A stretch of 64,000 nucleotides of DNA from Streptomyces sp. NBC_01244 (GCF_035987325.1 NZ_CP108488.1:1674001-1738000), one strand, 5' to 3'. Counted from the first letter of the stretch, positions 28,476 through 37,466 are shown. The notes: generated by a model not told the origin, from the letters alone. Program-made: numbers and translations.

Positions 28476-29327
28476 GTTCGCCGACACCCCCGGCAGCGAC
28501 CTCACCAGCCTGCTGGCCGACTTCAACACCTTCTCGCACGGCATCTACCAGCGGATGCTCCTGCCCCACCCGCTCGACAAACTCCCCATCCCCGCCAACC
28601 GCCGCTACGACCGGGCCGCGCCCACCTGCAGCAGGCCATCGGCTCGATCATCGACGACCACCGCACCCGGAACCTCGACGGCGCCGACCTCCTCTCCACG
28701 CTGCTGGCGGCCTCCGAGGACGGACAGCGGCTGTCGGACAGCGAGATCGCCGACCAGGTCATGTCCTTCTTCTTCGGCGGTATCGAAACCACCGCCGCCA
28801 CCCTGGCCTGGGCCCTGCACCAGGTCGCCCGCCTCCCCGACATCGAGGAACGCCTGCACGCCGAGGTCGACGCGCTCGTCCCGGCCGGCGGACACGCCAC
28901 GTTCGACCTGCTGCCCCAACTCGAATACACCGGCCGGATCATCACCGAAATCCTGCGCCTGTACCCGCCGGGGTGGCTCCTGACGCGTATCACCACCACC
29001 GACACCCAGTTCGATGGCCACCCGATCGCCAAGGGCACGACGGTGGTGTGCAGCCCCTACCTCCCCGAACGCTTCGCCCCCGAACGCTGGGCCGGCCAGA
29101 ACACCAAGGGGCGCAACGGCGCGCTGATCCCCTTCGGCGGCGGCGCCCGCAAATGCATCGCCGACACTTTCAGCATCACCGAAGCCACGCTCGCCCTCGC
29201 GACCATCACCGCCCGCTGGCGACTCACCCACACCCCCGGAGCCGGCGTCACGCCTGCCCTCGGCGCCATCCTGAACCCCCGCGGGCTGAACATGCGCGCC
29301 ACGGTCCGCAGCACCTCACGCGCCTGA
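28476..29327 (+). pseudogene. Cytochrome P450, 5'-truncated and frameshifted
   Basis: The readable part begins FADTPGSDLTSLLADFNTFS, moves to another frame near 28615 (QQAIGSIIDDHRTRNLDGAD) and then holds the I-helix FFGGIETTAATLAW, the ExxR helix (EILRLYPPG) and the haem loop PFGGGARKCIADTF with Cys ligand. About ten residues normally found before PERFAPERW (the YPDP stretch) are missing. The N-terminal third is lost next to the IS relic. It probably once oxidised the terpenoid made by the genes downstream. Confidence 0.8.
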
Positions 29328-29466
29328 GAGCCGCGGTCGGCCGGCTTGGCAGGTCCCGCTCGAAAACGTTGCCGGTGGTGTCCGGGGTGGCGTGCGGGGC
29401 GTTTACCCGAAGTGCGCGGCGCCGCAGCGCGTCCGCAGGTGGTTGTCCTGAAGGCTGGGAGAGACG

Positions 29467-30501
29467 TTGAGGCAGGTAGTGAGGGTGACCCCGCGGGATG
29501 GACGGCAGCTGAGCCGGGACGTGGTGGCATTCCTGGATCCGCATATGCGGGCGGCGGTGAGCCGGTTGGAACAGCCGTTGCGCGCCATGGCGAAGTACCA
29601 CTTCCGGTGGGTGGACGCCGAGGGGACCCCGTGTCCGGTGGTTGCGAGCACACGGCGCCGGTACGGAAGTCTGTTCCTGCTGGCAGCCGGCGGCGGCGAG
29701 CAGGCGTGGGAGCAGGCCCGTAATGCGGCGGCCGCGGGAACGCTGCTGCTGGCGAGTGTGGCGGTGCATGACGACATCATCGACGAGGAGCCGGTACGCA
29801 ACGGCCGCCCGACGGTGCATGCCGTCTTCGGTGTGCCGGCCGCCCTCTATCTCGGCAATGCGCTGGTCGGGTTGGCTTCCGAGCTGCTGGCGGAGGAGCC
29901 TGCGCATCTGGCGGGGCAGCTGGGCAGGCGGCTTGCCGTGGTGGTTCGGGAGATCGCAAATTGTCAGGTCCTGGATGTGCGGTTCGGGGGTTCGTACGCG
30001 GTGACGCTCCAGGAGGCGCTGGCGGTGTCCGCGGCGAAGATCGCTCCCGGTACGGAGTTCGCCTGCGCGGCAGGGGCGTTGTGCGCCGGTGCGTCGCCTG
30101 AGCAGGTGGAGGCCGCAGCCGAAGTCGGCTCGGAGTTCGGCAAGGCATGGGCGCTGTGGGACGAACTCGAGGAGTATGCGCCGGGTGACCCGGCTGCCGC
30201 GGCGGACCGGCTGGCGGACCTCCGCCAACGCAGGATCGTCCCTTCGGTCGCGTACGCACTCCAAAGCCGGGGGCCGGCCCGCGAGAAGCTGCTCGCCTAC
30301 TTCCACGACACCGCCGCCCCGGACAGCGCAGGACTTCTTCAGGCGCGAGACCTGGTCGAGGAGTGCGGAGCGCTGACGTGGCTGCGCGAGCGGGTCGACG
30401 CCCATCTCGCCCGGGCCCTGCACCGGCTGCCCGACGCGGTCGGTGATCCGGTCGCCCGTGCGGAGTTCGCGTCCTGCCTTCGCAGCTGGACCCTCTCGTG
30501 A
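29467..30501 (+). CDS. Polyprenyl diphosphate synthase family protein
   Basis: The 344-residue protein has the all-helical isoprenyl synthase fold. The first Asp-rich motif is intact (VHDDIIDEEPVRNGRPT, DDxxD at 102-106). The second, usually DDxxD after GxxxQxxDD, is altered to WDELEEY at 231-237, so activity or metal binding may differ from that of canonical synthases. It would supply geranyl, farnesyl or longer prenyl diphosphate to the terpene cyclase at 33830. TTG 29467 has GGGAG upstream; GTGs at 29479 and 29485 are alternatives. The stop overlaps the SDR start (GTGA). Confidence 0.82.
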   Translation: MRQVVRVTPRDGRQLSRDVVAFLDPHMRAAVSRLEQPLRAMAKYHFRWVDAEGTPCPVVASTRRRYGSLFLLAAGGGEQAWEQARNAAAAGTLLLASVAVHDDIIDEEPVRNGRPTVHAVFGVPAALYLGNALVGLASELLAEEPAHLAGQLGRRLAVVVREIANCQVLDVRFGGSYAVTLQEALAVSAAKIAPGTEFACAAGALCAGASPEQVEAAAEVGSEFGKAWALWDELEEYAPGDPAAAADRLADLRQRRIVPSVAYALQSRGPAREKLLAYFHDTAAPDSAGLLQARDLVEECGALTWLRERVDAHLARALHRLPDAVGDPVARAEFASCLRSWTLS

Positions 30502-31409
30502 AAGCCCGACAAGGCCGGGCGGGGTCATGGCATCCGCGGGGGCGGGTGTGCCTGGTGACCGGCGGCGCCCAGGGAATCGGCTGGGCCGTCACACAGCTGC
30601 TGGCCCGGGCGGGCGCGCGCGTCTACGTCGCCGACATCTGCGAGGAGAATCTCCACGAGGCCCGGCAGCGGCTCGTCGGCCTCCCGGGCGGTGACCGAAT
30701 CCGCCTCGCCCGGGTCGACGTCACCGACCAGGACCAGGTGAGGGACTGGACTGCCCAGGCCATGCAGGACCACGGGCACATCGACGTGTTGGTCAACAAC
30801 GCGGCGTTCGTCCGCTGGGAGGACTTCCACGAGTCGAACCCCGAGGACGCGCTGCTGATGATGCGTACGGGATACGACGCGATGGTCCACACCGTGGCCG
30901 CCGTACTCCCGCACATGCGCAAGCAGCGCGGCGGGCACATCGTGAACATGGGTTCCTCGCTCAGCCGGGTGCGCGCAAAGGGGCCGGCAGCGGCCTATGT
31001 GGCGACGAAGGCCGCCGTTGAGGCCTTCACGGAAGTGACCCGCCTGGAACTGGCCGACCACGGGATCAGGGTCACCCTCGTACGCCCGGGCCTGGTCGCG
31101 GGAACGGACTTCTTCCGCCTCCACGTCCCCTCCGACCGCCTCCCGCGCTTCGCCGACCACCTGCCCCCGTGCACCCCTGGGCAGGTGGCCGCAGCCATCG
31201 GACGCGCCCTGGCCAACGGCACGGACACCGTCGACATCCCGGCCTGGCTGCCCCTCTCGTACGGCGTCTACCAGATGAGCCCCCGCGCGTTCCGCCGGCT
31301 GGCCGCGCTCGGCGGGCCCGCCCGCCGCGACTTCGGACATCCACACACTCCGCATCCTCGGCAATCCGGCCGGCCCCAGCAGTCGCCCACGATCGGGACC
31401 ACCCCATGA
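30498..31409 (+). CDS. Short-chain dehydrogenase/reductase
   Basis: The 303-residue classical SDR has the cofactor motif CLVTGGAQGIGWAV, then VNNAAFVRW, and the catalytic Ser and Tyr-x-x-x-Lys in MGSSLSRVR and AYVATKAAV. The C-terminal extension (about 45 residues after MSPRAF) is Pro/Arg/His-rich and probably disordered. It starts at a GTG overlapping the polyprenyl synthase stop and ends overlapping the next gene (ATGA), so four genes form one coupled operon. It probably oxidises or reduces a hydroxyl/keto group on the terpenoid. Confidence 0.88.
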   Translation: MKARQGRAGSWHPRGRVCLVTGGAQGIGWAVTQLLARAGARVYVADICEENLHEARQRLVGLPGGDRIRLARVDVTDQDQVRDWTAQAMQDHGHIDVLVNNAAFVRWEDFHESNPEDALLMMRTGYDAMVHTVAAVLPHMRKQRGGHIVNMGSSLSRVRAKGPAAAYVATKAAVEAFTEVTRLELADHGIRVTLVRPGLVAGTDFFRLHVPSDRLPRFADHLPPCTPGQVAAAIGRALANGTDTVDIPAWLPLSYGVYQMSPRAFRRLAALGGPARRDFGHPHTPHPRQSGRPQQSPTIGTTP

Positions 31410-32041
31410 CCCTGCCGCAGGAGCCCGAGCCGCAGACCCTCCCGAGCTTCCCGCCGGCCCCGTGGCGCATGTCCGGCGCGATGTGGATGGGACTCTTTCC
31501 CGCACCCCACCTTCCCCCTGTGCCCGGCGGGCTCTCCGCACTCCTGCCCCGACACCTCCTGGTCGCCGCGATCCGCTACCTCGAAGGGGACCTGCGCTAC
31601 GACGAGTTCGTCATCGCAAGCGCGGTGCGCTGCGGCTTCCGTGTCGGCACCTTCATCCATCACATCTGGGTCGACAGTGCCACCTCCCAGGAAGGCGGCC
31701 GCAGCATCTGGGGACTGGACAAACAACTGGCCCACTTCCAGTGGACCGAGCATCAGGTGCGCATCACTAGCGAGCAGGGCCTACGGGTCACGATGGCAGC
31801 CCACCCAGGGCGACGCGCCACGGTTCCCCTACTGATGCCCTTGCCGGCGTTCACCCCGCGGCGCGGACAGCTCAGCTACGCCGTCGCCCCGGTGCGCCTG
31901 TACGCCGGCCCCACCCAGGTGTCCCTCACCGACTGGCCCGAGGTGCTCCCCACCCTGAGCACAACCACCACCCGACTCGCCCTGCACTCACCGCGTTTCC
32001 GTGTGGCCGTCCCCGCGCCCCACCCGATCAACGCCCGTTGA
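31406..32041 (+). CDS. Acetoacetate decarboxylase-like protein
   Basis: The 211-residue protein fits the acetoacetate decarboxylase superfamily: PAPWRMSGAMWMGLF near the start and GGRSIWGLDKQLAHFQW, matching the ADC block 'WGxPKK' that carries the Schiff-base Lys. The Lys-Lys pair is Lys-Gln here, so the reaction may not be decarboxylation; other members act as aldolase-dehydratases or cyclases. The ATG at 31406 overlaps the SDR stop. Its presence in a terpenoid operon is unusual. Confidence 0.68.
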   Translation: MTLPQEPEPQTLPSFPPAPWRMSGAMWMGLFPAPHLPPVPGGLSALLPRHLLVAAIRYLEGDLRYDEFVIASAVRCGFRVGTFIHHIWVDSATSQEGGRSIWGLDKQLAHFQWTEHQVRITSEQGLRVTMAAHPGRRATVPLLMPLPAFTPRRGQLSYAVAPVRLYAGPTQVSLTDWPEVLPTLSTTTTRLALHSPRFRVAVPAPHPINAR

Positions 32042-32058
32042 CCACGGAGCACCCGCCG

Positions 32059-32775
32059 ATGCCCCCAGCCGATCCCGGCCCGCGCCGGCCCCCGGCCCCC
32101 GCCGCCGAGACCACCGGGCTGCCGCCGGTGCGGGCCGTCGTCTGCGACCTCGACCACACCCTCACCCCGCAGAGCTCCGTCGTCGAACTCAGCCGCGCCC
32201 TCGCCGCGCCCATCGGCGAAGTCGCCACCCTCTACCGCAGCTACCAAAGTGGACGGCTCACCCACGAAGAGACCCGCGCCCAACTCCTCGAACTGTGGAC
32301 CCGCGCCGGCCTTGCGACCCGTACCACCATCGAGACCGTCTTCCAGCAGCTGCCGATCAAGGACGGCGCCCTTCCCCTCGCCGCAGCCCTCACCGCGCGC
32401 GGCCTGCCCCTGTGCCTGATCACCAGCTCCGCCCAGCTGTACGCCGACATCATGACCCGCCGCCTTGCCGCCGCCTGCGGATACGGAAACGGCCGGCTCC
32501 TCTTCGACACCGCGGGCAACCTGGAAGACGTCGACTTCACCCGGGACACCGCAGACCTCAAACTCCGCCAGCTCGCCCAGTTCACCACCGATCACGATGT
32601 GGAGCCGGCCGAGGTCATCGCCGTGGGCAACGGGAGCAACGACCTCCTCCTGTTCGACGCCACCCACCGCGGGGTCCTCGTCACCACCACCACCTCCACC
32701 CGCCACAGCGCCCACGCCTGGGCGACGGTCCGCCACCTCGACGAAGTCATCACCCTGATCGACGCCGAACGGTAG
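32059..32775 (+). CDS. HAD-superfamily phosphatase (HAD-IB, SerB-like)
   Basis: About 238 residues with motif I VCDLDHTLTP (DxDxT), motif II LITSSAQLY, and motifs III/IV in GNGSNDLLLF. The helical cap follows motif I, as in the phosphoserine phosphatase-like HAD-IB group. In this operon it may dephosphorylate a prenyl or terpenyl (di)phosphate, a job done by HAD domains in some drimane-type terpenoid systems (inference). ATG 32059 has GGAG 9 bases upstream; TTG 32038, overlapping the previous stop (TTGA), is the alternative start. Confidence 0.82.
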   Translation: MPPADPGPRRPPAPAAETTGLPPVRAVVCDLDHTLTPQSSVVELSRALAAPIGEVATLYRSYQSGRLTHEETRAQLLELWTRAGLATRTTIETVFQQLPIKDGALPLAAALTARGLPLCLITSSAQLYADIMTRRLAAACGYGNGRLLFDTAGNLEDVDFTRDTADLKLRQLAQFTTDHDVEPAEVIAVGNGSNDLLLFDATHRGVLVTTTTSTRHSAHAWATVRHLDEVITLIDAER

Positions 32776-33008
32776 AAGTACCGCCCCACCAGACAATCCA
32801 CAGCACGGGATATCGCCCACCTGCCGCGACGGGTCCTCACTCGGCGCGAGCGGGCACACGCTCGGGCCACGCCACCTGCGCTGTCATACCGTTCCCTTGT
32901 GCTGCTGCGCAGAACCGTGCCCACAGCGCACCCCGATCGTTCCTCCTCACGTGATCACGACCCGGTGATCCCTTAACCATGCCAACGGCACACAAGGAAG
33001 AAGACACG

Positions 33009-33563
33009 ATGAGTAGCACGACAGGGGTCCTGGAACAGAAGCTGCGCCGTTTCTTCGCGATGCTGGACATCGACGGAGATGGCCGCCTGGCCGAGGTCGA
33101 CGCGCTCGCTGTCGCCGACCGGCTTGCCGCGGCCTTCGATGTCCAGGACACCGCGAAGATCACCCGGCTTCGCGGTGCACTGAGTGAGTTCTGGCGCAAG
33201 GACCTGTCGATCATGGCCGTCGACAGCAGCGGCTCGGTTAACGTCGCGGAGTTCGTCGCCGGCATGCCGAAGGCCCTGGGCAACGACCGCCAGGGTGTCT
33301 TGGAGCGGCTGACCGCGATGGTGGCCGGATGGATGGACATCGCCGACACCGACGGCAACGGCCTCATCGACGAAGACGAGTACGTCACCATGTTCTCCAA
33401 GACCGTGGGAGCCTCACCGGCGGATCTGAAGGCGGCCTTCGCGAAGCTGGACCGGGACGGCAACGGCACCCTGGACCGCGAGGAGATCCGCCGTGCCACC
33501 GAGGAGTACGGCACCAGCGAGGACCCGCAAGCCCCCGGCAACTGGCTCCTCGGCCCCCTGTAA
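33009..33563 (+). CDS. Calerythrin-like EF-hand calcium-binding protein
   Basis: The 184-residue protein has four EF-hand positions. Loop 1 is DIDGDGRLAEVD (20-31), loop 3 DTDGNGLIDEDE (113-124), loop 4 DRDGNGTLDREE (148-159); loop 2 (DSSGSVNVAE, 72-81) lacks ligands and is probably inactive. Size and this loop pattern match calerythrin of Saccharopolyspora. It would act as a Ca2+ buffer or sensor. The ATG at 33009 follows AAGGAAGAAG. It lies between the terpenoid operon and the terpene cyclase, which may or may not be meaningful. Confidence 0.9.
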   Translation: MSSTTGVLEQKLRRFFAMLDIDGDGRLAEVDALAVADRLAAAFDVQDTAKITRLRGALSEFWRKDLSIMAVDSSGSVNVAEFVAGMPKALGNDRQGVLERLTAMVAGWMDIADTDGNGLIDEDEYVTMFSKTVGASPADLKAAFAKLDRDGNGTLDREEIRRATEEYGTSEDPQAPGNWLLGPL

Positions 33564-33829
33564 CCGAAATCTACGCGCCGACACCGCGCCGTCCCGCTCG
33601 TCATCCCCTTCGGGGTAGTGCTTTCCGCACCGGTTGTCTGCTGACTGTCGCTGAAGCGGGTGGGATCGGCGGCATCTCCTGCGGCGTGCTCTGGCGCTCT
33701 GCTCTGCTGGGCCCTGGCCTGTGATGACCGCGGGCGAGTGGGGGTGGTGTTGCCCTGATCTGCCGTCGGCCTTGTGTCCGGCAGTGGTCCTGGCAGCCGT
33801 CCCTCGAAGATGCGAGGAGGCTGTGACCG

Positions 33830-35044
33830 ATGGATCCGGTGGCTGGGGCAGTACCGACCAGGCAGGGCAGAGGGCTGTTCCCGCAGGGACCCCGGGGGCT
33901 GGGGACTTCGGCCGCTCGTATCGTCCCAAACACGCCGACGAAACGCCAAGACATCAGCGTCCCGCCCTCACCCCGGTCCACAGCGGAACGCCGCTGGCCA
34001 GAACACTGGATCGCTTCGGCGCCGGCATCCAGCCCTGCAGCCAAGGACGCTTCCACGCCCCTGGGGGTGTCGCTGTACTGCCCGAGGCCGGTACGGGTGG
34101 ACGAGCCGCTGGGAGCCGAGGTCAACGAACGGCTCCTCACCTGGGTACGGCGCGTGGGGATCTTCCCCGGCCGCCTCGACGCCGTCCGCGCGTGCAACTA
34201 CGGCCGCTACGCCATGCTCATCCACCCCGACTGCGACGACCCCGAGCGGCTCCTGCTGGTCGCGCAGTGCATGGCAGCCCTGTTCGCCGTGGACGACTAC
34301 TACTGCGACGACGAACGCACCGGATCCGATACCGCGCTGGTGGGAAACCGTCTCACCCTCGCCCAGAGCGCCCTGGACCCCGCTCACCTGGTGGGCGTAT
34401 GGGGATACCACGAGCAGCTCGAGCGGGCACTCACCTCGGATCCCGTCCTGGTGGCACTGCGCTCCTACATCGACAACGTCGCGAGCATCGCCACCCCCGC
34501 CCAGGTGGGCAGGGTCCGCCACGAGACCGTGGCCATGTTCGTGGCCATGAACGGCGAAGCCGGCTGGCGAACCACAAAGACGACCCCCGCAGTGTGGGAG
34601 TACCTGGCTGCACGGCAGGTCAACAGCTTCCTGCCCTGCATGACGCTCATCGACGTGATCGGCGGATACGAACTGCCCGCCACCCTCTACAACCACCCGC
34701 CGGTACGCCGGGCGACCATGCTGGCGGCCAGCGCGAGCATCATCCTCAACGACCTGTACTCGATGGCCAAGGAGTCCGAACCCGGAATCGACGACGGCGG
34801 ACTACCCGACGTCATCGCCGCCGAACAAGGCTGCACCACCCAAGAAGCGGTCCGCCTGAGCGCCGCCTACCACGACGAACTCGTCCACGAATTCGAAGCC
34901 GCACACCGCGAACTCACCACCACGATGCCCTCGCCACAACTCTGGCGCTACCTCACCGGACTCCACTCATGGCTCGGCGGGAACCACGAATGGCACGCCA
35001 CCACGGGCCGCTACGCCACAGGAACCCGCGACCGCAGTGTGTGA
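33830..35044 (+). CDS. Terpene cyclase, 2-methylisoborneol synthase-like
   Basis: The 404-residue class I terpene synthase has the metal-binding motif DDYYCDDE at 155-162 and the NSE-type motif NDLYSMAKE at 307-315; both are close to those of 2-methylisoborneol synthase (DDCYCED and NDLYSYTKE). The N-terminal 80 residues are Pro/Arg/Ser-rich and disordered, as in MIB synthases, where such tails can direct loading into family-2 encapsulins. No GPP methyltransferase, cNMP-binding encapsulin shell or other MIB partner is beside it, so the product may differ. The ATG has GAGGAGG 9 bases upstream. Confidence 0.85.
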   Translation: MDPVAGAVPTRQGRGLFPQGPRGLGTSAARIVPNTPTKRQDISVPPSPRSTAERRWPEHWIASAPASSPAAKDASTPLGVSLYCPRPVRVDEPLGAEVNERLLTWVRRVGIFPGRLDAVRACNYGRYAMLIHPDCDDPERLLLVAQCMAALFAVDDYYCDDERTGSDTALVGNRLTLAQSALDPAHLVGVWGYHEQLERALTSDPVLVALRSYIDNVASIATPAQVGRVRHETVAMFVAMNGEAGWRTTKTTPAVWEYLAARQVNSFLPCMTLIDVIGGYELPATLYNHPPVRRATMLAASASIILNDLYSMAKESEPGIDDGGLPDVIAAEQGCTTQEAVRLSAAYHDELVHEFEAAHRELTTTMPSPQLWRYLTGLHSWLGGNHEWHATTGRYATGTRDRSV

Positions 35045-35202
35045 GGTCGGACGCGGTCCCTCGGAGGGGCATGATTCCGCGCCGGTTGCTGCCATGCAGG
35101 AGCCATCCAGGCCTGCCGTCCACACAGGCGTTCCCGGCCTGTTGCCTACCGTGCACCGCCTGATGACCGGGCGTCCGTAGCCACCGGCGGGCCCTGAATG
35201 CG

Positions 35203-35237
35203 AACAGCCCCCTCGACCTGGTGGTAGAGGGGGCTGT
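35203..35237 (-). terminator. Terminator downstream of the tRNA
   Basis: AACAGCCCCCTC (35203-35214) and GAGGGGGCTGTT (35226-35237) form a perfect 12-bp stem. On the minus strand this lies 5 bases after the tRNA CCA end. Confidence 0.85.
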
Positions 35238-35241
35238 TGCG

Positions 35242-35319
35242 TTGGTAGCGGGGACAGGATTTGAACCTGCGACCTCTGGGTTATGAGCCCAGCGAGCTAC
35301 CGAGCTGCTCCACCCCGCG
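35242..35319 (-). tRNA. tRNA-Met (CAT), initiator type, with an extra base in the anticodon loop
   Basis: The minus-strand cloverleaf starts CGCGGGGTGGAGCAG and ends CCCCGCTACCA, with T-arm CAGGTTCAAATCCTG. The first base pair C1-T72 is unpaired and three G-C pairs close the anticodon stem (GGG/CCC), both features of initiator tRNA-fMet. The CCA end is encoded. The loop between CTGGG and CCCAG reads CTCATAAA, eight bases instead of seven, giving 78 bases instead of 77. This is either a genuine insertion (a damaged or altered tRNA) or a homopolymer error in the assembly. Confidence 0.85.
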
Positions 35320-35535
35320 TCGGTACGGCAAGCCTACGGCACGGTTTCGGCGCCGCCCGCCAATTCTCCCCGCAGCCAGCGCAGGCCGACGGTGAGGGGC
35401 CCCACACTCGCCGCCGTGCCCGTGCCCACACAGCCGTCACCTGAGCGACCTTCCATCGTTGGGGATCTCGTCTTCGCAGGTCAGCGCGCTAGGTCACCGG
35501 CGGAGCGGAGGAGCTCATTGACCTGACGGGCGGGC

Positions 35536-36030
35536 TGGCCCGCGGCCGACCACAGCGGATCCGCACTCGCCCTCCGCGAAGCCACCGGCGCCCCCGTCGC
35601 CATCCACCGCGACGACGCCGACCAGCTCCGCCGCGGCGGACGCGTCGACCTCCAGCCGACCAGCCTCATGCCCCGGCTCATGAAGGTCATGCTCGCCAAG
35701 GCCGAAATCCCGGCCATAGAGCCCGACATCATCCTCGGCGACGAAGAAGACCTGACCCGCCACGGAGGAATCGGCCGGTCCTTCGTGACCCCCGGCCACA
35801 CCCCCGGATCCGTCTGCGTCCTGCTCCCCGACCACAGCATCCTGGCCGGCGACGCCCTCTCCGGCGGCATGATGCGAGCCCGCATGGCCCGCAAGCCCAT
35901 GTTCGCCACCGACCTGAACGCCGCCGCACACAGCATGCGCACCATCGCCGGCCACACCCCGACCACCGTCTACGTCGGCCACGGCGGCCACCTCACCGCA
36001 CAGTCCGTCGCCGCACTCAAAGCCCCGTAG
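35536..36030 (+). pseudogene. MBL-fold metallohydrolase, 5'-truncated
   Basis: The frame starts abruptly at about ADHSGSALALREATGAPVAI, the end of the HxHxDH motif, so the strand carrying the first zinc ligands and the start codon are lost. It continues with the later zinc site (FVTPGHTPGSVCVLLPD, then LAGDAL) and ends VYVGHGGHLTAQSVAALKAP, a normal C-terminus. Only about 165 codons remain. The break lies about 215 bases from the tRNA gene, which may mark the edge of an inserted or deleted segment. Confidence 0.65.
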
Positions 36031-36145
36031 ATCCACCACCACCCGACCCCACCGGCTCGCCTACCGCGGACACCTCATGCCGAGCACGCGAATCGCCCTC
36101 AGGCGGCCGGCGGAGGTGGCCGGCTCGGCCCCGATCGAAGATCCT

Positions 36146-36631
36146 TCATTCTCCGCCCGGATTGGACTCCATGGCGCGCTCGGCTTCCCCGGAGCGCTTC
36201 TCCATCTCGTCCGGCGGAACGTCCTCGATGTGCGTGGCGATGTTCCAGCGATGTCCGAACGGGTCCTCGAACTGGCCGGTGCGGTCGCCGTAGAACTCGT
36301 CCCTGATCGGCCGCAGCGCGGTGGCACCCCGGGCGAGGGCCTCGGCGAAGACCGCATCGACGTCTTCAACGTACACATGCAGGGTGACGGGCGTGCCGCC
36401 CACCGACTTCGGTGAGCGGAAGCCGAGGTCGGGGTACTCGTCCGCGAGCATGATGACCGAGCTACCGAGCTCCAGCTCGGCGTGGCCGATCTTGCCTCCG
36501 GATCCCGCCATCCTCATCCGCTCGCGCGCGCCGAGCACGGAGGCATAGAAGTCGATCGCGGCCGCGGCGCCGTCGATACAGAGGTACGGCGTGACGCGCG
36601 GATACCCCTCGGGAACGGGCTGGACAGTCAC
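36146..36631 (-). CDS. VOC-family protein (PhnB-like glyoxalase fold)
   Basis: The 161-residue protein has paired beta-alpha-beta units: PRVTPYLCIDGAAAAIDFYA and YVEDVDAVFAEALARGATAL, with FEDPFGHRWNIATH at the end, a typical PhnB/glyoxalase-like pattern. It could bind a metal and act on a small molecule or confer resistance; no substrate is evident. GTG 36631 (VTVQPVPEG) has AGGTGG upstream. It lies downstream of a TetR gene on the same strand, 205 bases away. Confidence 0.82.
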   Translation of the reverse strand: MTVQPVPEGYPRVTPYLCIDGAAAAIDFYASVLGARERMRMAGSGGKIGHAELELGSSVIMLADEYPDLGFRSPKSVGGTPVTLHVYVEDVDAVFAEALARGATALRPIRDEFYGDRTGQFEDPFGHRWNIATHIEDVPPDEMEKRSGEAERAMESNPGGE

Positions 36632-36836
36632 CGGCCACCTGCTTTCCGGACCGTGGAGGTCACGCCGACCGCCATCTGCGACCAGAGATATCCCGAACGC
36701 GCTGCGCATATGACCGCGCCGCGCGGCGGCCTGCCACCGGATGCCCCAAAGGGCTGCGGGCCGGCAGATCGCGGCCGACGCACACGCGAAACGGCCCGCC
36801 GTTCAAGCAGCGGGACAAGGCCGGCCCGGCCCGGAG

Positions 36837-37466
36837 TCACCCGTGAGGCGTGCCGTCTTGCCGCTGCGACCCTCCGCTGTCGCTGGGGACGTCATGCGGG
36901 TACTGGGTGTACAGGCCTTCCAGAAGGGCGGTCAGATAGCGGCGGGCGGTATCGACGCGAGTGGCGGGGACGCTGTGGACGTTTGCCGCGTAGGCGACTC
37001 CGCACATGAGTGGGACCAGGTCTTCGGAGGTCAGGTCCGGGCGCACCACCCCGGCACCGCGGGCGCGTTCCAGCAGCTGTGCGCCGACCGACCGCAGGGA
37101 TTGCTTCAGTTCGGTGGTGCGGGGCAGGGCATCCGTGGTCGCGGCGGCGACCGTGGGCAGAGACGCGTCGGTGACCTGTGCTTCGATGGTGCAGGCCAGG
37201 AATCCGGCGAGGGCGCTCCGAGGGTTGTCGTCGGCCAGTGCCCGTTCGCCGTGGGCGACGAGTGACTCCAGGCAGGGTGTGGCGACGGTCTCCAGGAGCG
37301 CCTCGGCGGTGGAGAAATGACGGTAGACGGTGCCGACGCCCAGGGAAACGCGCCGGGCGACGTCGTTGAGCTGGAGTGGTGTGCCTTCGTCCACCAGATC
37401 GCGGGCCACGGCGACGATCCGCTCCCAGTTACGGGCGGCGTCCTTGCGAAGCGGGGCAGTCGTCAT
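36837..37466 (-). CDS. TetR-family transcriptional regulator
   Basis: The 209-residue protein has an N-terminal TetR helix-turn-helix (IVAVARDLVDEGTPLQLNDVARRVSLGVGTVYRHF) and an Ala-rich ligand-binding domain of the common actinobacterial type (C-terminal TDALPRTTELKQSLR and YLTALLEGLY). It lies downstream of ridA and an SDR relic on the same strand. Its target may be the relic SDR, typical of TetR-SDR pairs, or the VOC gene. No clear operator was spotted in its own upstream gap, which is occupied by the relic. Confidence 0.88.
   Translation of the reverse strand: MTTAPLRKDAARNWERIVAVARDLVDEGTPLQLNDVARRVSLGVGTVYRHFSTAEALLETVATPCLESLVAHGERALADDNPRSALAGFLACTIEAQVTDASLPTVAAATTDALPRTTELKQSLRSVGAQLLERARGAGVVRPDLTSEDLVPLMCGVAYAANVHSVPATRVDTARRYLTALLEGLYTQYPHDVPSDSGGSQRQDGTPHG

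Noticed and set aside
35203..36030. Attachment site of an integrative element at the tRNA
   Set aside because: No integrase gene and no direct repeat of the tRNA 3' end were seen in the window.
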